Shown one piece after another: positions 16,458 through 23,575 of a DNA stretch of 64,000 nt (position 1 is its first letter; the number at the start of each line of letters is the position of its first letter). The DNA lies in NCBI RefSeq assembly GCF_024752305.1, contig NZ_JANTHX010000008.1:320825-384824 (forward strand), in the 5' to 3' direction. A program made the position numbers and the translations under genes. The notes under the pieces are model-generated. The model was not told the origin of the DNA and searched no databases. It was given only the letters and a program-made list of their open reading frames with translations. This stretch comes from Protaetiibacter mangrovi (GTDB lineage Bacteria; Actinomycetota; Actinomycetes; Actinomycetales; Microbacteriaceae).

Positions 16458-16772
16458 TCACCACCGCTCGCTGAGCAGGCCGAGCGCGGGAGGTCCGTCG
16501 CCGCGGTCGCCGCGCTTCTGGTTGCAGAGCAGGTGCGACGAGCGCAGGTTGCCCGGGTCCTCGCGCAGCTCGGGCGACCGCGAGTGCGGCACGACGTGGT
16601 CCACGCTGAAGGAGCCGGGGTCGGGCCACTGCAGGTCGTAGTCGATCGGCTGACCGCAGAGCCAGCAGGGCAGGCGCATGTCGCGCTGCCGCCGCTTGAG
16701 CCGCGTCCAGACCGAGCCGGTGCGGCCCGCGTTGGGGCGGCCCGGCACCCCGGGGGGCGTCGCGCGCGGCAT
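16458..16772 (-). CDS. HNH endonuclease, 104 aa
   Basis: A small HNH nuclease of the type found next to packaging genes of HK97-like phages. It has the zinc site LPCWLCGQPI, the active-site block SFSVDHVVPHSRSPEL and LLCNQKRGDR with the final conserved residues. In phages such proteins help the terminase cut DNA during packaging; no terminase is present here, so it may work with a helper phage's enzyme. The ATG at 16772 has a GGGAGG ribosome binding site; a longer reading frame begins at 16805. Confidence 0.85.
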   Translation of the reverse strand: MPRATPPGVPGRPNAGRTGSVWTRLKRRQRDMRLPCWLCGQPIDYDLQWPDPGSFSVDHVVPHSRSPELREDPGNLRSSHLLCNQKRGDRGDGPPALGLLSERW

Positions 16773-16862
16773 GGTGCCTCCCGGCGCAGGGGCCCCGGGG
16801 GGCATGAAGTAGGACCCGCGCCGGGGAGCTCAGCGACGATTCACCGGCGCGGGGGTCTGTGG

Positions 16863-16895
16863 GGCGGCGCGACCCGGGTCAGGGGCCGCGCCGCC
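16863..16895 (-). terminator. Possible hairpin terminator after the capsid gene
   Basis: GGCGGCGCG (16863-16871) pairs with CGCGCCGCC (16887-16895) just past the capsid stop. No T-run follows on the minus strand, so this may instead be an mRNA 3' stabiliser. Confidence 0.35.
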
Positions 16896-16929
16896 GGGTC
16901 AGTTCGTCCCCGTGACCAGGGGGTGGCGG

Positions 16930-18039
16930 CTACGCCGCGAGGTCGATCTTGGCGATCGCCTGCGACGCGTAGACGTCGAAGTTCGCCCGCATCTCGGTGC
17001 GGAACTGGACCTCGTTGACCGTGAAGCCGGACGACTTGTCCTGCTCGGTCTGAATGCCCTGCCGGTCCACCGAGACACCGAGGCGGTCGGTCGCGAGCGC
17101 GAGCGCCGTGCCGGCGGTCACGTCGGGCGAGAGCAGCGTCGGGATGCCCCAGACGACCGGCTGCGCGGGCGAGCCGGCCAGGAACGGCCCGTCGCCGTAG
17201 TAGCGCTCCTCGGCGTCCTTCGACTTCCGCAGGGCGTGGTAGTCCGCGGGGTTCAGCACCAGCAGCGAGGGCGAGTAGCCCGCGTCGCTGACGGCGGCGA
17301 GGCCGTCGTAAATGCTGTCGGCCGGGGTGTCGGCGGCGGCGACGTTCTGGATGCCGGGCGTGGCGAGGAACGTGTCCACGCCGAGCTTGGTCGCGCGGCG
17401 GACGACGATGTCGCGGAGCTCGGTGTCCACGAACGTCTCCAGGGACGAGTTGTCGGCCAGGAGGTACTTGTCGATCGGCTCGCTCAGGGTCGCGATGACC
17501 TGCAGCTCGCCCTCGACCTCGGCGACGGTCAGGACGCTGACCGGCTTCTCCTCGCCCGCGGGCACGACGTCGGCGCCCGAGGTGCGGACGGTCTGGCGCA
17601 GGGTGGTGTACTTGCGCGAGCCGCGCTCGGTGGCCTGGATGACCGAGAGCAGGCCGAAGCCCGTCTGGCCGAGGCGGATCGGCTCGGGGTCGAGGGCGAC
17701 GGGGATGCCGTCGCTGCCGGAGGCCACGAGGGCCTTGACGCCGCGGCCCGCGACGGCCTTGGCGGTCTTCGCGAGGTTGACGTAGCCCTTGCGGCCCGTC
17801 TCGACGCCGGTGATGTTGCCGTCGAGGTCGGCCTCGACCACGCCGCCAGCCATCTCGGCGAGGCTCGCCGCGGCCTTCTCGCCGCGGTCGATGGCGGTCT
17901 TGAGCTCCATCGCGCGCTGCGACTTCCGCTCGATGGTGTCGCACTCGGCGTCGGTGAGGCTGCGGCCCTTCGACTTGACGTCGGCCACGAGGGCCTGCAG
18001 CTCGGCCTGGATGGCCTTCAGTTCGGACTTGGGGTCCAT
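16930..18039 (-). CDS. HK97-fold phage major capsid protein
   Basis: A 369-aa major capsid protein. Residues 1-65 form a charged coiled coil (ELKAIQAELQALVADVK, then ERKSQRAMELKTAIDR), which corresponds to the delta/scaffold domain that is clipped off in HK97. The shell domain follows, with DTELRDIVVRRATKLGVDTFL, PSLLVLNPADYHALRK, PVVWGIPTLLS and the end NFDVYASQAIAKIDL, all typical of this fold. The usual partners (protease, portal, terminase) are absent. A ribosome binding site (GGGAG) precedes the ATG. In a satellite this protein could build small capsids that exclude a helper's genome. Confidence 0.93.
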   Translation of the reverse strand: MDPKSELKAIQAELQALVADVKSKGRSLTDAECDTIERKSQRAMELKTAIDRGEKAAASLAEMAGGVVEADLDGNITGVETGRKGYVNLAKTAKAVAGRGVKALVASGSDGIPVALDPEPIRLGQTGFGLLSVIQATERGSRKYTTLRQTVRTSGADVVPAGEEKPVSVLTVAEVEGELQVIATLSEPIDKYLLADNSSLETFVDTELRDIVVRRATKLGVDTFLATPGIQNVAAADTPADSIYDGLAAVSDAGYSPSLLVLNPADYHALRKSKDAEERYYGDGPFLAGSPAQPVVWGIPTLLSPDVTAGTALALATDRLGVSVDRQGIQTEQDKSSGFTVNEVQFRTEMRANFDVYASQAIAKIDLAA

Positions 18040-18354
18040 GGTGTTCTCCCGTGAGTAGGAAGCGATTCGCGCCGCGTGGGCGCGCTGGATCGCCTACCTC
18101 GCGGACCGTGGACGCGGGCTGCGCCGGCCGTCGCGCTCCTGCGCCTCGGGCCTTGCGGTCGTCGCCTGCGTTCGGCTGGCTGGCTCGACGCGCTCCTGCG
18201 CGCCGATCGGCTGTGCCGGCCTCGGGAGGGCCGGTGGTCTGTGGGGGCGCGGTTTCCTCGCCCACCTACTAAGTGACTCGTGGAGGCGGGCCGAGGCGGA
18301 CCCGGGGAGCAGCGGCGCCCGCAATCCCGTGGAACCCCGGGCTACGGTTGGCGC
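18040..18354. other. Non-coding stretch upstream of the capsid gene
   Basis: About 315 bp with no credible gene. In phages the protease and portal would lie here. It holds the ribosome binding site of the capsid gene, a relatively AT-rich patch at 18266-18276 (CTACTAAGTGA), and on the plus strand a TACGGT -10 box (18342-18347) for the small zinc-ribbon gene. Confidence 0.5.
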
Positions 18355-18480
18355 GTGGACGAGGACCGGGACGACGGGCTCGGGGCGCCGAACTGCCCGC
18401 GTTGCCTCACGCCGATGGAGGCCGCGGGGGACGCGGCGCCGCGGTGGGAGTGCGGGTCCTGCGGGCTGGTCAGGCTGTAG
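18355..18480 (+). CDS. Small zinc-ribbon protein, 41 aa
   Basis: A 41-aa product starting at GTG: acidic N-terminus (VDEDRDDG), then NCPRCLTPMEAAG and WECGSCGLVRL, i.e. two Cys-x2-Cys pairs forming a zinc ribbon. TACGGT at 18342-18347 ends seven bases before the GTG, matching the leaderless pattern of this genome. It is encoded opposite to the capsid operon, and its stop overlaps the convergent HNH-like gene by 11 bp. The zinc pattern is why I call it real despite its size. Confidence 0.55.
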   Translation: MDEDRDDGLGAPNCPRCLTPMEAAGDAAPRWECGSCGLVRL

Positions 18481-19177
18481 CGGCGCCGAGCAGCTCGGCC
18501 ACGCGCTCGGGGGAGAGGCCGTTCGCCGGGCCCCAGTCGCGGAGGTCGCGGGCGCCCTTGGAGCGCTGGTGCGCGGTGCAGATCGGCGCGAGGTTCGCCG
18601 GAGCAGAGTCGCGGGACGCGGCCCACGGGACCAGGTGGTCCACGGTGCTCGCGGTGCCGCCGCAGACGTAGCAAGACCAGGAGAACGCGGGCCCCCAGCG
18701 CGACTCGCAGCGCGAGCGCAGGACCGCGGGGACGCGCGTGGACCGCGCGTAGCCGTCGCCTAGGTAGGGGTCGGAGCCGCGGTCGGCGGGCCAGGCCGCG
18801 AAGGGGTCGGGGCGCACGCCGTCGAGCTCGGGCAGGCGGCGTGCGACACGGCGCATCCCGCGGTAGGAGCGCTCGGCGGCGCGGCAGTCGTCGCAACGGC
18901 AGCCCGCGGCGTAGTGGCGGCGGGTGCCGTGCGGCTCTTCGGCGGGGTCGGCCAGCTCCGGCGTCGCCGGCAGGATGCCGCGGAAGCCGCGGACGCCACG
19001 CCGCTTGCCCTCGGCGGCCCCGGCGGCGCGGAGGGCGTCGAGGACCTGGCGCGACGAGGGCCGCGGGCGACCGGCCCAGTCGGACCAGGCCCACGCGGCG
19101 CGGAGCGCGTCGGCGCGCGAGGTCCAGGCGCCGGGGCCGGCGCTGAGGTCGAAGACCTCGGGAAGGTGGCTGAGCAT
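18470..19177 (-). CDS. HNH-like protein, 235 aa, first gene of the capsid operon
   Basis: A 235-aa protein in two parts. The middle has a Cys cluster HYAAGCRCDDCRAAERSYRGM seen in actinophage proteins. The C-terminal part looks like an HNH nuclease: SWSCYVCGG, TVDHLVPWAASRDSAPANL and PICTAHQRSK. The ATG at 19177 is favoured by a nearby CGGAG; a TTG at 19219 would add 14 residues. A TACAGT -10 box (19264-19259, minus) lies about 80 bases upstream. It is the promoter-proximal gene of the leftward operon that leads to the capsid. Confidence 0.75.
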   Translation of the reverse strand: MLSHLPEVFDLSAGPGAWTSRADALRAAWAWSDWAGRPRPSSRQVLDALRAAGAAEGKRRGVRGFRGILPATPELADPAEEPHGTRRHYAAGCRCDDCRAAERSYRGMRRVARRLPELDGVRPDPFAAWPADRGSDPYLGDGYARSTRVPAVLRSRCESRWGPAFSWSCYVCGGTASTVDHLVPWAASRDSAPANLAPICTAHQRSKGARDLRDWGPANGLSPERVAELLGAATA

Positions 19178-19320
19178 CGGGGCTCCGAGAGGACGGGCGG
19201 ACGGGCGGAAGTTCTGCAACGTGTCTGTGCCTGGGAGCCGCGCCGGAGCGCCACACGCACTGTACGCCGAGCCCGCGACGCCGCAGCAGGGCGCGCGGCA
19301 CGGCGTCAGCGTACCGCCGA

Positions 19321-19422
19321 GGGGGCACTTTGTGACGCAGGGGGCACTTTGTGGTTGGCGGCCTTCGGGGGCGAAACTGGCTCCTGACCTAGGGTTTCTC
19401 CGGTGGGGGGCACTTTGTGGTT
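19321..19422. repeat. Three direct repeats GGGGGCACTTTGTG
   Basis: Copies start at 19321, 19340 and 19406; the last two extend identically to GGGGGCACTTTGTGGTT. Each has a small dyad CAC-TTT-GTG. Spacing is 19 and 66 bp, too irregular for a CRISPR array. They lie upstream of the capsid-operon promoter and probably bind a regulator or a replication protein. Confidence 0.8.
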
Positions 19423-19567
19423 ATGCATATGCGAAGTAGACGCAATCGAGGCCGAAACTGCCCTAACTGCCCTGAGCGAGGGCGGCGGGCGGCTCCGCGT
19501 CCCCGGCGAACTGTTGCGATCCGGGCTCGTTCGGTGGTTCGGTGCGGAGGGAGGGGCCTGTCGGAAG

Positions 19568-19596
19568 TCGCCCTAACCGCCCTAACCGCCCTGAAG
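19568..19596. repeat. Iteron-like CGCCCTAAC repeats
   Basis: CGCCCTAAC occurs twice in tandem followed by CGCCCTGAA. A related pair (TGCCCTAAC, TGCCCTGAG) lies about 110 bp to the left. The cluster ends 34 bp before the attR core. Confidence 0.6.
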
Positions 19597-19629
19597 GCCG
19601 GGCGGCGACAGGTGCTTCTGAGTGTCGCA

Positions 19630-19636
19630 CGACGAG
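19630..19636. other. attR core of the integrated element
   Basis: CGACGAG shared with 10701-10707. The left flank is element sequence (starting GTGTCGCA at 19622), and the right flank is the comM 3' part. The likely crossover dinucleotide is GA at 19634-19635. Confidence 0.8.
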
Positions 19637-20242
19637 GCGCCGGAGTTCGCCCCATCGGCTCTCGACAGCCTGCGGCAACCCCTCGAGTCCGGGGTCATCA
19701 CCATCTCGCGGGCGGCCGCGACCGCCAGCTTCCCCGCACGCTTCCAACTCGTCCTCGCAGCCAACCCCTGCCCGTGCGGCAACGCGGGGGTGCGCGACGC
19801 CGAGTGCACCTGCACGCCGTTCCTGCGTCGCAGATACCTCGGGCGGTTGTCGGGGCCGCTGCTCGACCGCGTCGACATCCAGCTCGACGTCCCGCGCATC
19901 ACGGCGGCCCAGCTGCGCACCACCCGGGAGTCGCCCACCACCTCCTCGGCCGCCGCCCGTGCGCGCGTCGCCGAGGCGCGCGACCGAGCCGCGAGGCGCC
20001 TGACCGAGCGGCCTTGGCGCGTGAACGCGCACGCTCCCGGCACCTGGTTGCGGCGTGAGGGGGCGCCCGAGCCGGGCGCGACCGCGGGGCTCGATCGGGC
20101 GCTCGAGCGCGGCGCGCTCACCATGCGCGGCTACGACCGGGTGCTGCGGGTCGCGTGGACCCTCGCCGACCTCGACGGTGTCGACCGCCCGGGGCTCGAC
20201 CAGATCGGTCGCGCCCTCTACCTCAGGAAGGCCGCCGCATGA
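19631..20242 (+). pseudogene. comM: comM 3' fragment
   Basis: The C-terminal 203 codons of ComM, starting at the Walker B Asp-Glu: DEAPEFAPSALDSLRQPLES, then FQLVLAANPCPCGNAG with the conserved zinc-type cysteines, the arginine-finger region LLDRVDIQLDV and the C-terminal GYDRVLRVAWTLADLDG. A GTG at 19622 inside element DNA could start translation in frame (residues VSHDEAPE), giving a fragment without the Walker A half. The stop overlaps the dprA ATG, so translation of this fragment may still be needed for coupling to dprA. Confidence 0.9.
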
Positions 20243-21480
20243 GCATCCTCGGCATCGCCGACGCCACCGTCGCGTCCCTCGTGCGCCCGCTCACCGATCC
20301 GCAGCACGACCGCGACGCGGTGGCCGAGCGCTTCGCGCGTGCCACCTGGACGGCGATCGTCGAGCCCGGCGACGGCGTCGCGGGTGCCGTCGTCGCGGCA
20401 CTGGGAGCCGAGGCGGCGCTCGCCGCCCTCCTCGACGACCGGGCCGGCCGCCTCCTGCTCCACGCCCTCGACGAGCACGGGGTGGAGCTCGACCCGGGGG
20501 AGCTCGACGACGGCATCGCGCGGTGGACGCCACGTATCTCGAAGTCCGACGCCCTGCTCGCCCTGCGGCAGGGTGCCCGGTTCGCCCTGTCGCTCGTGGT
20601 ACCGGGCGATCCCGACTGGCCGGCGGCGCTCGACGACCTCGGCGTGCACGCACCCCTCGCGCTCTGGCTGCGCGGCGATCGCTCGGCCCTCGGCTCGCTC
20701 GGACGGGCCGTCGCGATCGTCGGCGCGCGGGCCGCCACCGGGTACGGCGAGCACGTCACGATCGAGCTGGCCTCGGGGCTCGCCGACCGCGGATACGCGA
20801 TCGTGTCGGGGGCGGCCTACGGCATCGACGGTGCCGCGCACCGGGCGGCGCTCGCGAGCCGGGCGGACACCGTCGCGTTCCTGGCCGGGGGCCTCGACCG
20901 CTTCTACCCGTCCGGCCACGAGGCGCTGCTCGGGCGCATCGTCGAGCACGGCGCCGCCATCTCCGAGGTCCCCTGCGGCGTCGCGCCCACCAAGTGGCGC
21001 TTTCTGCAACGCAATCGCTGCATCGCGGCCGCCGGCCTCGCGACCGTCGTGGTCGAGGCCGGCGCGCGATCCGGATCGCTCAACACCGCCGGCCACGCCG
21101 CGGCCCTCGGCCGCCCGCTCGGCGCCGTTCCGGGTCCGGTCACGAGCTCCGCGTCCGCCGGCTGCCACCGGCTGCTGCGGGAGTACGACGCGGTGTGCGT
21201 CACCACCGCCGACGAGATCGCCGAACTCGCGCCGCTGCCCGAGGCGGCGCATCCGACCGTCGAGCGGGCGGATCAGGAGGGGATCCGCCCGGCCGCGGAC
21301 CCCACCGGGACCCGCATCCGCCTGCTCGACGCCCTCGCACCGCGCAGTCCGCGCACCCCCGAGAAGATCGCCGCCCTGTCCGGGCTCGCGGTCGACCGCG
21401 TGCGCGCCGAGCTCGGGCTGCTCGCGCTCGACGGGGCCGTGCGCGAACGGGGAGGAGGGTGGGTGCGGGCTGCGCCGTGA
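20239..21480 (+). CDS. dprA: DNA-processing protein DprA
   Basis: A 413-aa DprA/Smf protein, which loads RecA onto incoming single-stranded DNA in natural transformation. The Rossmann core is clear: VAIVGARAATGYGEHVTIELASGLADRGY (quoted in part: VAIVGARAATGYG), SGAAYGIDGAAHRAAL, VAFLAGGLDRFYPSGHEALL, FLQRNRCIAAAG, VVVEAGARSGSLNTAGHA and GAVPGPVTS. A C-terminal winged-helix segment (TPEKIAALSGLAVDRVRAEL) completes it. The ATG overlaps the stop of the interrupted comM, so the insertion may reduce its expression unless the element provides a promoter. Confidence 0.94.
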   Translation: MSILGIADATVASLVRPLTDPQHDRDAVAERFARATWTAIVEPGDGVAGAVVAALGAEAALAALLDDRAGRLLLHALDEHGVELDPGELDDGIARWTPRISKSDALLALRQGARFALSLVVPGDPDWPAALDDLGVHAPLALWLRGDRSALGSLGRAVAIVGARAATGYGEHVTIELASGLADRGYAIVSGAAYGIDGAAHRAALASRADTVAFLAGGLDRFYPSGHEALLGRIVEHGAAISEVPCGVAPTKWRFLQRNRCIAAAGLATVVVEAGARSGSLNTAGHAAALGRPLGAVPGPVTSSASAGCHRLLREYDAVCVTTADEIAELAPLPEAAHPTVERADQEGIRPAADPTGTRIRLLDALAPRSPRTPEKIAALSGLAVDRVRAELGLLALDGAVRERGGGWVRAAP

Positions 21481-21483
21481 CGC

Positions 21484-22512
21484 TCAGTCGCGAGCGTCGA
21501 TGCGTCGCCGGATCGCCAAGGATGCGGCACCCGCCGCGAGCAGGGCACCCGCCGCGAGGAGGGCGATGCTCGACTCGGCACCCGTCTCGGCGAGCGCCGG
21601 CTCGGCCGCGGCCGGGACGACCGGGGCGGGCAGCGACCACGTGAAGGTCACGAAACCCGCGCCGGAGTTGGTTCCCGCGGTGCCGGACAGGCCGTCGGCG
21701 AGGAAGCCCGCGCCACCGCCGCCCGCGCCCACCACGTAGAGGGGGTTCTCGTCCACGTCGACGCGGGTGATGCCGCCGCCACCGCCGCCGAACAACCCGC
21801 TGCCGCCGGCGCCGCCGGTGTGCGTCGCCGCCAGATCCGGGGTTCCCGCGGTGCCGCCCGCGCCGCCCGCACCGAGCGTGATCACCGCCGCCGACATGAC
21901 GGCATCCGACCCGGTGCCGCCGCCGACGATCGACCCCGTCCCGCCGGTGCCCGCGGTCGCGGTCGCGCCGAGCCCGCCGGCGTAGGGGGAGAGCCCGTCG
22001 CCGCCCGCGGCGACACCCGCGGATGTCGGTGCCCCGCCTGCGCCACCCGGGTAGGTGGCGAAGATCTGGTCGGGGTCGGCGAGATCGAGCCGACCCGCGT
22101 AGCCCGCCTCGCCACCACCGCCCGCGACCACCAGGAGCGTCGAGTCGCCGACGCCGAGAGCGCTGCCCTCGCCGCTGCCGCCGACGACGAATCCGAGAGT
22201 CCGGCCGGCGTACGCGGTGCCGAGATCGACCGTCGTCGAACCGCCCGCACCGCCGACCGCGTCGGGGAGCACTGCCGACGCCACCGCGGCGACGCCGCCC
22301 GCGCCACCGGCCACGGTGACCGTCAACGAGGTGATGTCGGCGGGGATCGCGAGGGTGCCCGCACCCGTCGTGTCGATGGTCGTCACGCACGCGCTCACGC
22401 AGTCGGCGGCCGGCGAGGAATCCGCGACGGCGGCGGAGGCGGCGGATGCGGAGGCGAAGAGCACCCCGGCGGCGACGAGCGTCGCCCCCGCGGTCGAGAG
22501 GCGGCTGGTCAT
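21484..22512 (-). CDS. Glycine-rich secreted surface protein with LAxTG anchor
   Basis: A 342-aa cell-surface protein. A signal peptide (MTSRLSTAGATLVAAGVLFA, then SASAASAA) is followed by a Gly/Ala-rich body with many GGAGG runs and by a C-terminal sorting signal: LAETG, a hydrophobic helix and a basic tail RRRIDARD. LAxTG is the motif of class E sortases in actinobacteria. Gly-rich repeats suggest a structural or adhesive role. The gene is convergent with dprA and divergent from the metallophosphoesterase; an inverted repeat GGTGACG/CGTCACC (22529-22551) lies between the divergent starts. Confidence 0.85.
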   Translation of the reverse strand: MTSRLSTAGATLVAAGVLFASASAASAAVADSSPAADCVSACVTTIDTTGAGTLAIPADITSLTVTVAGGAGGVAAVASAVLPDAVGGAGGSTTVDLGTAYAGRTLGFVVGGSGEGSALGVGDSTLLVVAGGGGEAGYAGRLDLADPDQIFATYPGGAGGAPTSAGVAAGGDGLSPYAGGLGATATAGTGGTGSIVGGGTGSDAVMSAAVITLGAGGAGGTAGTPDLAATHTGGAGGSGLFGGGGGGITRVDVDENPLYVVGAGGGGAGFLADGLSGTAGTNSGAGFVTFTWSLPAPVVPAAAEPALAETGAESSIALLAAGALLAAGAASLAIRRRIDARD

Positions 22513-22584
22513 GGGTCGGGTCCCGTCCGGTGACGCTCGGGCGTCGTCACCAGCGACAACAGTAGTGGCGGATAGAGTGCCGCC

Positions 22585-23520
22585 ATGGTCCAACTCGGAC
22601 AGCACGCGCCCCCCGTTCATGTGGTCGCGCACATCAGCGACACCCACCTGCTGGGCGGCGGCAAGCCGCTCTACGGTGCGGTCGACACCGAGGCCACGGT
22701 GGCCCGCGCCTTCGCGCAGCTGGAGCGCAGCGGCGCCCGGCCCGAGGCGATCGTCATCACCGGCGACCTCGCCGACCTGGGCGAGCCCGACGCCTACCTG
22801 CGCCTGAAGGCCCACGTCGAGCCGGCAGCCGAGCGGATGGGGTCGCGCGTCATCTGGGTCATGGGCAACCACGACGAACGCGAGCCGTTCGCCGAACTGC
22901 TGATGGGCGAGGAACCGACGAACGCACCCCAGGATCGCGTCCACGACGTGAACGGGCTGCGCATCATCGCGCTCGACTCGACCGTGCCCGGCTACCACCA
23001 CGGCGACCTCGACCCCGCCCAGCTCGCGTGGCTGCGCGAGCAGCTCTCCACCCCCGCGCCGCACGGCACCCTGCTCGCACTGCACCATCCGCCCATCCCG
23101 ACCCCCGTCGAGCTGATGGCGGTCCTCGAGCTCGACCATCAGGCCGAGCTCGCCGACGTCGTCCGCGGCTCCGACGTGCGCGCGGTGCTCGCCGGCCACC
23201 TGCACTACTCGACCACCGGCACCTTCGCCGGGGTCCCGGTCTCGGTCGCCTCCGCGACCTGCTACACGATCGACACGAGCGCCGAACCGGGCACCCTCGC
23301 CGGCATCGACGGCGGGCAGACCTTCAACCTCGTGCACGTCTACGACGACCAGGTGGTGCATTCGATCGTGCCCGTCGGCGACGCGCGCCGCGTCGCCGGG
23401 TTCTCGGGGGCGTTCCTCGACGCGCTCGCCGAGATGACGCCGACCGAGCGCCGGGAGGCGTTCTCCAACAAGCGATCCACCTTCAACCTCGAAGACCACC
23501 TGCGCGCCCAGGGCAGTTGA
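22585..23520 (+). CDS. Metallophosphoesterase, cyclic-nucleotide phosphodiesterase type
   Basis: A 311-aa calcineurin-like phosphoesterase of the class III cyclic-nucleotide phosphodiesterase (CpdA) type. All metal-ligand motifs are present: HISDTHLLGG, ITGDLADLGEPDAY, VMGNHDERE, ALHHPPIP and AGHLHYS. It acts on phosphodiesters in the cytoplasm; cAMP is likely but not proven. TAGAGT at 22573-22578 ends six bases before the ATG, so the transcript is probably leaderless. Confidence 0.9.
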   Translation: MVQLGQHAPPVHVVAHISDTHLLGGGKPLYGAVDTEATVARAFAQLERSGARPEAIVITGDLADLGEPDAYLRLKAHVEPAAERMGSRVIWVMGNHDEREPFAELLMGEEPTNAPQDRVHDVNGLRIIALDSTVPGYHHGDLDPAQLAWLREQLSTPAPHGTLLALHHPPIPTPVELMAVLELDHQAELADVVRGSDVRAVLAGHLHYSTTGTFAGVPVSVASATCYTIDTSAEPGTLAGIDGGQTFNLVHVYDDQVVHSIVPVGDARRVAGFSGAFLDALAEMTPTERREAFSNKRSTFNLEDHLRAQGS

Positions 23521-23575
23521 TCGCGGGTTGTCAAGCGGCGAGCGCCCGTCGTCCGCGCGGCGTATGGTCGCCTCC

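Larger units (their letters stand above)
19178..19629. other. Regulatory region at the right end of the element
   Basis: About 450 bp without a gene between the capsid operon and attR. It contains the minus-strand -10 box TACAGT (19264-19259), three copies of GGGGGCACTTTGTG (from 19321, 19340 and 19406), an AT-rich patch with ATGCATATGC (19423-19432), and two clusters of CCCTAAC repeats (about 19458-19474 and 19568-19596). After excision and circularisation this region lies directly upstream of the integrase gene. It is the best candidate for an origin or control region. Confidence 0.65.
10705..19633. mobile_element. 8.93 kb integrative element in comM, satellite-like, with a capsid gene
   Basis: An integrated element bounded by CGACGAG copies that rebuild an intact comM when joined. 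Gene order: serine integrase and four genes rightward (10741-14566); eight genes leftward (19177 to 14563) that include an HK97-type major capsid protein and two HNH proteins; one small zinc-ribbon gene rightward at 18355. I find no terminase, portal, prohead protease, tail, holin or replication initiator. Size, integrase type and lone capsid recall phiRv1 of M. tuberculosis and capsid-forming phage-inducible islands; the comparison is from memory. The heptamer GCATCCG/CGGATGC that marks the host DNA is absent from it. Confidence 0.88.

Noticed and set aside
19321-19422. Possible CRISPR array from the GGGGGCACTTTGTG repeats
   Set aside because: Only three copies, spacing of 19 and 66 bp, repeat too short, no cas genes.
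10705-19633. Complete prophage
   Set aside because: No terminase, portal, tail, lysis or replication genes, and the total size is under 9 kb.
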